A stretch of 61,721 bases of DNA. Origin: Bacteroides sp. GTDB lineage: Bacteria > Bacteroidota > Bacteroidia > Bacteroidales > Muribaculaceae. Below the pieces are notes generated by a model. It was not told where the DNA came from. It searched no databases and was given only the letters and a program-made list of their open reading frames with translations. The stretch spans positions 1-61,721 of the forward strand of contig JAAVDX010000036.1 of the NCBI GenBank assembly GCA_014801585.1, read 5' to 3'. Below, piece by piece: positions 56,230-61,721 of this stretch (its first letter is position 1; each line of letters starts with the position of its first letter). The position numbers and the translations under genes are program-made.

Positions 56230-56260
56230 CAAAGATAATTTTTTTATACCACTTGCGAAA
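56230..56260 (-). promoter_or_regulatory. Promoter of mutAB
   Basis: On the minus strand TATCTTTG (56230-56237) is a perfect -7 box with TTTC (one mismatch to TTTG) about 20 bases upstream. The start would be near 56224, 100 bases before the mutA ATG. Confidence 0.65.
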
Positions 56261-56287
56261 ATTTTTTATGGAAAAAATTCCGTAATT

Positions 56288-56301
56288 ATGTTGCGAAACA
56301 T
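56288..56301. promoter_or_regulatory. Crp-type dyad upstream of mutA
   Basis: ATGTTGCGAAACAT has arms ATGTT/AACAT. Its centre is about 70 bp upstream of the predicted mutA start. It matches the site at 57332 in 13 of 14 bases and shares TGTTGYG with the iorA site. It overlaps no gene and lies in the 188 bases between mutA and ftsE. Confidence 0.5.
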
Positions 56302-56312
56302 GTTTATGCCTC

Positions 56313-57044
56313 TTATTCTTGCAATGTCTTGTCTATGCAAGTCACCTTTCGTGCCGGAAAGTCGTCGACCAATTGGAGGTTATGGGTTGCCATTACTACA
56401 GCATGTCCCGATTGTGTCAGACTGTGTAGCAGCTTCACAATCTGATATCCCGTCTCCGGATCAAGATTCCCGGTTGGTTCGTCGGCAAGTATAAGCTTGG
56501 GTCGATTCAGAAGCGCTCTCGCTATCACAATGCGCTGCTGTTCGCCGCCACTGAGTTCATGAGGCATCTTATAGCTCTTATTCTCCATCCCCACGTCTTT
56601 CAACACCTCCTCTATTCTCTCCTCAATCTCTGCCTTGTTCTTCCAGCCCGTCGCGCGAAGCACAAATCGCAGATTGGCCGCTACCGATCTGTCCTGAAGC
56701 AACTGGAAATCCTGGAACACGATTCCTATCTGTCTCCGTAAATACGGTATTTTCTTTCGTTTAATCCCGGCCACATTCTCATCAAGCACAATGGCCGCCT
56801 CCGCATTCTTGATCGGTACATCGGCATACATCGTCTTCATTAGCGATGACTTGCCGGAGCCTACTTTCCCTACAAGATAACAGAATTCCCCTGCATGTAG
56901 CCGGAAGTCAATACCCTTCAGCACCTGCCGCTCGGCTCTTTCGATATCTACCTTCTTATAATCAATAAGAAGCTCCCCCCTCTTTTCTGTCTTCTCGGGG
57001 ATCAACGACTTTTCGTCATCGAGTTCATAAAATGAATCACTCAT
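56313..57044 (-). CDS. ftsE: Cell-division ATP-binding protein FtsE
   Basis: 243 residues. FtsE is the ABC ATPase partner of FtsX, controlling cell-wall hydrolases at the septum. Walker A is GKVGSGKSS, the Q-loop is FQDFQLL, the signature is LSGGEQQR and Walker B is [13 protein letters not shown]. The start ATG at 57044 is followed by an acidic stretch before the ABC core. ftsX is not adjacent; a lone ftsE is usual in this phylum. It lies between mutA and the EF-G2-like gene. Confidence 0.9.
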   Translation of the reverse strand: MSDSFYELDDEKSLIPEKTEKRGELLIDYKKVDIERAERQVLKGIDFRLHAGEFCYLVGKVGSGKSSLMKTMYADVPIKNAEAAIVLDENVAGIKRKKIPYLRRQIGIVFQDFQLLQDRSVAANLRFVLRATGWKNKAEIEERIEEVLKDVGMENKSYKMPHELSGGEQQRIVIARALLNRPKLILADEPTGNLDPETGYQIVKLLHSLTQSGHAVVMATHNLQLVDDFPARKVTCIDKTLQE

Positions 57045-57299
57045 ATATATTAATGTGATAATAGAGGTTGCAAATTCAGGTTGGATCGCCCGGATTCAGT
57101 AATCCCAATCCGATTTTAACAGAGTTGTCTCCGCAACTACATTACAAAATTATTAAAAATATCGCTACTCCCAACTTATTTCTGGGTAAATAATTCAAAA
57201 AAACATAATTTGACCCTCATTCCACAAGAAATTCCGAAGCTGTGACGATCTCTTTAAGGTCTTTTTGCAAAATGAATGCCCGATAGTACTCCTTCATTG

Positions 57300-57361
57300 T
57301 GTCGCAAAACATAAAAATGCCATCCAAAATTATGTTGTGAAACATTTATGTTATACAACAT
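57300..57361. promoter_or_regulatory. Dyad cluster upstream of the EF-G2-like gene
   Basis: The main site ATGTTGTGAAACAT (57332-57345) is extended by a second half (ATGTT at 57348, ACAACAT at 57355-57361) into a 30-bp imperfect palindrome. A weaker copy TGTCGCAAAACAT is at 57300-57312. The centre of the palindrome is about 62 bp upstream of the predicted start and that of the main half about 70 bp. The rest of 57045-57299 shows no gene. Confidence 0.5.
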
Positions 57362-57372
57362 GTAAAATAATA

Positions 57373-57402
57373 TTGTAATTTCCGAAATTCTATCTAAATT
57401 GC
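57373..57402 (+). promoter_or_regulatory. Weak promoter of the EF-G2-like gene
   Basis: TTG (57373-57375), 19 bases, TAAATTGC (57395-57402), a -7 box that differs from TAnnTTTG at two positions. The start would be near 57409, leaving a leader of about 57 bases. A weak -7 with a palindrome at -62 is what an activator-dependent promoter would look like. Confidence 0.45.
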
Positions 57403-57465
57403 GACCGAATTGAAAAACTCACCTCTCCCCCTCTATACATAACCCACACTTAAAATCTAACGACA

Positions 57466-59622
57466 ATGAGGATTTACAACAGCAACGAAATCAAAAATAT
57501 CGCTCTTCTCGGTTCTAAAGGTTCGGGTAAGACGACTCTCGCTGAAGCCATGATCTACGAATGTGGCGTGACTAAACGCCGCGGCTCTATCGAAGCCGGC
57601 AATACGGTTTCCGACTATTTCCCCGTCGAAAAGGAATATGGCTACTCTGTATTCTCTACAGTATTCAATGCTGAATTCAACAATAAAAAACTCAATATCA
57701 TCGACTGTCCCGGAGCCGACGATTTCATCGGAAACGCCTATACCGCTCTTGGTGTGACCGACCTCGGTCTGATCCTCGTCGATGCTGAATACGGTGTGGA
57801 AGTCGGCACAGAAAATATCTATCGCACATGCGGCAAACTCGAAAAACCCGTCGTGTTCGCTCTCAATCAGATGGATGGCGAAAAGGCCGACTACGATAAT
57901 GTGATGGAGCAGATGTACGAACACTTCGGTAAGAAGATCGTCCCCATCCAGTATCCTCTGGAATGTGGCCCCGGCTTCCGAAGCATTATCGATGTCCTCA
58001 TCATGAAGAAGCTCGAATGGAAAGCCGAAGGTGGTGCGCCTGTCATCTCTGAAATCCCCGAAGATCAGCTCCAACGTGCGCAAGAGATGAATAAGACTCT
58101 CATCGAGGCCGCTGCCGAGAATGATGAGACCCTCATGGAAAAATTCTTCGACCAAGGTGTTCTGACTGAGGATGAAATGCGCGAAGGTATCCGTAAAGGT
58201 CTCGTCGACCGCAGCATCATGCCCGTCGTTGTCCTCTCTGCCGCCAAAGATATGGGAGTACGCCGGCTGATGGAATTCCTCGGCAATGTCTGCCCATTCG
58301 TCGACGAAATGCCCGCTCCCTCCACTATCTCCGGCGAAACCGTAAAACCCGATAGCAATGGCCCCCTCTCCGTTTTCTTCTTCAAGACGAGTGTCGAACC
58401 TCATATCGGCGAAGTCAGCTATTTCAAGGTAATGAGCGGAACACTCAATGCCGGCGCCGATCTCGAGAATGTTACCCGTGGCGGTAAAGAACGCCTCGCT
58501 CAGATCTATACCGTCTGCGGCAACATCCGCAATTCCGTTGATACACTCAAAGCAGGTGATATCGGCGCAGCTGTCAAACTAAAGGATGTCCGCACCGGCA
58601 ACACCCTCGACGAAAAAGGCTGCGACTATCAGTTTGATTTCATCAAGTATCCTCAGCCCAAATATCAACGTGCGATCAAACCCAAGAATGAAGCCGACGC
58701 TGAAAAACTCGCCGGCATCCTCAATCGTATGCACGAAGAAGATCCGACATGGATCGTCGAACAGAGCAAGGAACTCAAACAGACAATCGTAAAGGGGCAA
58801 GGTGAATTCCATCTCCGCACTCTCAAATGGAGAATCGAGAATAATGAGAAACTACCCGTAGAGTTCATCGATTGCAAAATCCCCTATCGTGAGACGATAA
58901 CCCGCGCTTCCCGCGCCGACTATCGCCATAAGAAGCAGTCCGGTGGTTCCGGTCAGTTTGGTGAAGTCCACCTCATCGTCGAACCCTACACTGAAGGCAT
59001 GCCCGAACCCGACTATTATAAGTTCGGCAATCAGGAGTTCAAGATGAACGTCCGAGATAAGCAAGAGATCCCTCTCGACTGGGGTGGCAAACTCGTAGTC
59101 TACAATTGTATCGTAGGTGGCGCAATTGATGCTCGCTTCATTCCGGCTATCGTTAAAGGACTCATGGATCGCATGGAGCAAGGTCCCCTTACCGGATCCT
59201 ACGCCCGCGACGTTCGTGTGATGATCTACGATGGTAAGATGCACCCCGTCGACTCCAACGAAATCTCTTTCCGACTCGCCGGCCGCAATGCTTTCTCCGA
59301 AGCCTTCCGCAATGCCAACCCGAAGATCCTTGAACCCGTCTACGATGTAGAAGTGATGACCCCCGCCGATACCCTCGGCGACGTGATGAGCGATCTCCAG
59401 GGACGCCGTGCTATCATCATGGGTATGAACTCCGAAAACGGTATTGAGAAACTCAATGCCCGCGTACCCCTGAAAGAAATGGCTTCCTACAGCACTTCTC
59501 TCAGCTCTATCACCGGCGGTCGTTCCTCTTTCTCAATGGATTTCGCTCAGTATGAGCTCGTCCCCTCTGATGTGCAGGATAAACTCCTTAAGGAGTATGC
59601 CGCAACAGTGCAGGAGGAGTAA
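57466..59622 (+). CDS. fusA2: Elongation factor G paralogue, EF-G2-like
   Basis: 718 residues with the EF-G domain order: G domain, domain II, then domains III-V (KGQGEFHLRTLKWRIEN and the domain IV start IDCKIPYRETITRAS). The G1 loop GSKGSGKTT (16-24) is kept. The G3 motif reads DCPGADDF (80-87) where canonical EF-G has PGHVDF, so the catalytic His is Ala84. The G4 motif is NQMD (134-137) instead of NKMD, and switch I ends EYGYSV rather than ERGITI. These changes match the Bacteroides thetaiotaomicron EF-G2, a translation factor that lacks GTPase activity and is needed for gut colonisation. Confidence 0.9.
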   Translation: MRIYNSNEIKNIALLGSKGSGKTTLAEAMIYECGVTKRRGSIEAGNTVSDYFPVEKEYGYSVFSTVFNAEFNNKKLNIIDCPGADDFIGNAYTALGVTDLGLILVDAEYGVEVGTENIYRTCGKLEKPVVFALNQMDGEKADYDNVMEQMYEHFGKKIVPIQYPLECGPGFRSIIDVLIMKKLEWKAEGGAPVISEIPEDQLQRAQEMNKTLIEAAAENDETLMEKFFDQGVLTEDEMREGIRKGLVDRSIMPVVVLSAAKDMGVRRLMEFLGNVCPFVDEMPAPSTISGETVKPDSNGPLSVFFFKTSVEPHIGEVSYFKVMSGTLNAGADLENVTRGGKERLAQIYTVCGNIRNSVDTLKAGDIGAAVKLKDVRTGNTLDEKGCDYQFDFIKYPQPKYQRAIKPKNEADAEKLAGILNRMHEEDPTWIVEQSKELKQTIVKGQGEFHLRTLKWRIENNEKLPVEFIDCKIPYRETITRASRADYRHKKQSGGSGQFGEVHLIVEPYTEGMPEPDYYKFGNQEFKMNVRDKQEIPLDWGGKLVVYNCIVGGAIDARFIPAIVKGLMDRMEQGPLTGSYARDVRVMIYDGKMHPVDSNEISFRLAGRNAFSEAFRNANPKILEPVYDVEVMTPADTLGDVMSDLQGRRAIIMGMNSENGIEKLNARVPLKEMASYSTSLSSITGGRSSFSMDFAQYELVPSDVQDKLLKEYAATVQEE

Positions 59623-59689
59623 TTCTATATCAAAGGCTATAGAAAAGTTAGCGTTAGACAAATTATCGAATAAATTAGATTTTAATGTT

Positions 59690-59730
59690 GGCGGTCAGGC
59701 GATGAGATATCGTCTGACCGCCGTTTTTAT
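59690..59730 (+). terminator. Terminator of the EF-G2-like gene
   Basis: A 14-bp stem (GGCGGTCAGGCGAT with ATCGTCTGACCGCC, one G-U pair) with a 5-base loop is followed by GTTTTTAT. It lies 68 bases past the stop. Confidence 0.9.
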
Positions 59731-59766
59731 TATTCCACTGACGCAGTTATAGAAGTTCAAACAACT

Positions 59767-59802
59767 TCATAATAAACTTTATTTTCATAATAAACTTTAT
59801 TA
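59767..59802 (+). repeat. 18-bp direct tandem repeat
   Basis: The unit TTCATAATAAACTTTATT occurs at 59767-59784 and again at 59785-59802, head to tail, about 140 bases before the TolC-like gene. It could be a regulatory repeat or a recent slippage duplication. The rest of 59730-59938 shows no gene. Confidence 0.75.
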
Positions 59803-59938
59803 ATAAGTTGATGGTTAATTAATATGTAAGACACCATGTGATGGTCATTTCCCAAAGTGAAACCCTCATGATGACCGATAGATTCCACTCTTACACAGGC
59901 GGCACTTACCATATTGACCCTTCCTCAATCTTAATAGA

Positions 59939-61486
59939 ATGAAGAATACTTTTCCCTCTCCGAATATCCATCGTCTAAGATCCATCCTGGCCATTCCCGG
60001 AGTTCTGATGTTCTTAAGTCCGATGGGTCTCTTTGCTTCCGATCCGGCTGAACTCCCGAAGGTTATGGACGACTCTATCTCCACGGCCTCCCCCGAACGG
60101 GCTATGTATTGTCCCATTGTCGATCAGGACTCTTTAGCCCGATTAAAGTCAGTCAGGTTGAGTCCTGATTCGCTCCCTTCCGGATATGGCTTTTCTGCTT
60201 TCTCTTCCTCTCCGATGTTTGACTGCACTGCATGGTGGGGCACTTTCGACGATCCCGTACTTACTCGTCTGGAGACTCTCGTTCAGAAAAACAACTATAA
60301 TCTTCGGGCAATGCTTAAGAGGATTGAGGCCTCTCGACAGATGCTCCGTCAGACTCGCGCCGGTTATTATCCTAGCGTCGGTCTGATGGCGGGCTATGAT
60401 ATCGACCGCGATTCCGGACGCGAGGCTTCACAAGCTACCGATGCCTTTACCAACACGTTCTTTCAGCTGGGCGCTACAGTCAGCTGGGAAATCGACATCT
60501 TCGGAAGAATCTATGAAAAGTCCAAGGCTGACCGTGCCTCTTTGGAGGCCACGCGCCTTGAGTATGATGGGATGCTTCTGTCTCTGGAAGCCGAAGTCGC
60601 TACCCAATACGCAGCCTTGCTCATGTATAAGCAACAACTCGAAGTCGCTCAGACCCATCTTAAGACTCAAGAAGATATCCTCGCCGTTGCTGAAGCGCGG
60701 TATAAAGCCGGGTTGGTCAGCAAACTCGATGTCGCCCAGGCTCGCAGCATGGTCAGCTCTACCCGACTCCTCATGCCTCAGTATCGGTCCAATATGATGT
60801 CTGCCGTCAATGCGTTGGCAACTCTCTGTGGAATTTCTACCGCCGACGTCCGCAATATGGTGGAAAATTCTACCACTCCCCATCTCTCTGTCCCCTTACA
60901 GGTCGGTGTCCCGGCCGATCTTATCCGTCGCCGTCCCGATGTCGCGGAAGCTGAGAAACAGATCGAGGTCTTGGCCGCCCGTCTCGGTGTCGCAAAGAAG
61001 GATTATCTCCCTTCTCTGACTCTGAATGCTACCCTCGGCACATCTTCCCACAATGCAAAATATCTCTTCGGTAAAAATTCCTTCAACTATGAAATTAATC
61101 CGACTCTTACCTGGACTCTCTTCGACGGTTTCGCCCGTGAAGCCGGCGTTGCCGAGGCAAAGGCCCAAATGGAGGCGGAGATTGAGACTTACAACTATAC
61201 CCTCATGACTGCCCTTCAGGAGGTGGAGGATGCAATGCAGAATTATGTCTCTGCAGGTCGCGAACTGACCCTCTACGCCGATGTTCTCGAATCGAGCGAA
61301 GAGGTCGTCAATCTCTCTCTCGAACGCTATCGCCATGGCCTGACTGACTTCACCGACGTTGCTAATGCGCAGATCACGTATCTTCAGAATCATACTCAGT
61401 ATGCCTCATCCCGGGCCAACCTCTTCAATTGTATCGTGCGCCTATATAAAGCTCTCGGCGGAGGTTTCTCCGGTCTTAACCAATAA
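59939..61486 (+). CDS. TolC-family efflux outer-membrane protein
   Basis: 515 residues. A signal peptide (about 1-34) precedes a periplasmic/outer-membrane factor of the NodT/OprM type. The family signature is VGVPADLIRRRPDVAEAEKQ. Two coiled-coil repeats cover the rest (for example LSLEAEVATQYAALLMYKQQ and LTLYADVLESSEEVVNLSLE). It would be the outer-membrane channel of a three-part RND or MacB-type pump, whose other genes are not in this window. The lipid-anchor Cys found in OprM is absent. Confidence 0.9.
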   Translation: MKNTFPSPNIHRLRSILAIPGVLMFLSPMGLFASDPAELPKVMDDSISTASPERAMYCPIVDQDSLARLKSVRLSPDSLPSGYGFSAFSSSPMFDCTAWWGTFDDPVLTRLETLVQKNNYNLRAMLKRIEASRQMLRQTRAGYYPSVGLMAGYDIDRDSGREASQATDAFTNTFFQLGATVSWEIDIFGRIYEKSKADRASLEATRLEYDGMLLSLEAEVATQYAALLMYKQQLEVAQTHLKTQEDILAVAEARYKAGLVSKLDVAQARSMVSSTRLLMPQYRSNMMSAVNALATLCGISTADVRNMVENSTTPHLSVPLQVGVPADLIRRRPDVAEAEKQIEVLAARLGVAKKDYLPSLTLNATLGTSSHNAKYLFGKNSFNYEINPTLTWTLFDGFAREAGVAEAKAQMEAEIETYNYTLMTALQEVEDAMQNYVSAGRELTLYADVLESSEEVVNLSLERYRHGLTDFTDVANAQITYLQNHTQYASSRANLFNCIVRLYKALGGGFSGLNQ

Positions 61487-61721
61487 ATTCCATTTTCTTA
61501 ATCATAAGCATAATCATAAGCAATCCCTTAAGCATTTTTTTGACCGATTTGTAGTTCTGAGGAGATTGCCGAATCAAAATTCTGATTGTTAAGTAGCTCT
61601 TGAAAATAAGAAATACTTTATTTTTAGGAGATTTTGAGATGGATTTAAATTTTAGGTGAAGGAGTTTAGCGAGCTAATTGAAAATCGGCGAATGCCACTA
61701 AAATTAACTCAATATGAGCCA
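61487..61721. other. Non-coding tail of the window
   Basis: 235 AT-rich bases with no open frame or recognisable RNA. The word AATCATAAGC occurs twice (61499-61524 region). The next gene would lie outside the window. Confidence 0.7.

Noticed and set aside
57457..58404. A 315-residue open frame on the minus strand
   Set aside because: It lies fully antisense to the well-supported EF-G2-like gene; long shadow frames are common in genes with this codon use and it looks like no known protein.
1..61721. CRISPR arrays, insertion sequences and rRNA genes
   Set aside because: No regularly spaced repeat series, no transposase frame with terminal repeats, and no rRNA sequence were seen.

Overview
The window reads as a chromosomal segment of a gut-type Bacteroidales bacterium, probably close to Muribaculaceae. 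The phylum-level evidence is strong. Many genes are preceded by the Bacteroidetes promoter pattern (TTTG or TTG, about 20 bases, then TAnnTTTG), Shine-Dalgarno sites are nearly absent, and the gene families are typical of the phylum (Omp28, DUF6029, DUF5106, HU-CCDC81/SPOR, a type IX secretion CHU_C protein, an EF-G2-like paralogue, methylmalonyl-CoA mutase mutAB). The family-level guess is inference only.

Layout. 1-1000: two tandem tRNA-Gly(GCC) genes (the first cut by the window edge) with a textbook promoter, and a decayed VWA-domain gene. 1.0-8.7 kb (minus strand): an HU/SPOR membrane protein, a TPR protein, then an envelope thiol-redox set (TlpA-like thioredoxin, DUF6029, Omp28 lipoprotein, DsbD). 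9.0-14.1 kb (plus): indolepyruvate oxidoreductase iorAB, an aminotransferase and a CoA-transferase, which together look like a pathway from aromatic amino acids to arylacetates. 14.1-18.8 kb: an AT-rich stretch with a GNAT protein, about 1.3 kb of non-coding DNA full of TTTGTAAA-like words, an HTH regulator and a type IX secretion cargo. 18.8-35.6 kb: housekeeping and hypothetical genes (uvrA, a secreted LRR protein, a BadF-type ATPase, GDSL hydrolase, DUF5106, DoxX, mnmA, bifunctional nuclease, argR, a degenerate argC-like gene, short ssb, speA, truA, ligA). 35.6-41.7 kb: a tyrosine integrase next to a membrane-anchored TPR-LuxR regulator and three envelope genes, bounded by two long hairpins. 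41.7-52 kb: MGMT domain, rpe, DedA, UDG-like protein, dus, a second uvrA, a lipoprotein, U32 peptidase, smpB and a Yip1-like protein. 52-61.7 kb: mutBA, ftsE, the EF-G2-like gene and a TolC-family efflux protein.

Two regulatory observations stand out. First, a dyad close to TGTTGYGMAACAT lies about 60-70 bp upstream of the predicted starts of iorA, mutA and the EF-G2-like gene, a spacing typical of Crp-type activators. In Bacteroides thetaiotaomicron EF-G2 is controlled by the Crp-family regulator Cur, so these may be members of one carbon-limitation regulon. Second, the TPR-LuxR regulator is followed by an array of ATTAAGAC direct repeats spaced 10, 21, 54 and 21 bp (close to whole helical turns) that runs into the promoter of the lipoprotein-OMP-secreted-protein operon. 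That suggests a self-contained sensor-regulator-envelope module next to an integrase.

All coordinates come from reading the sequence by eye. Domain names are family recognition and no database search was run.
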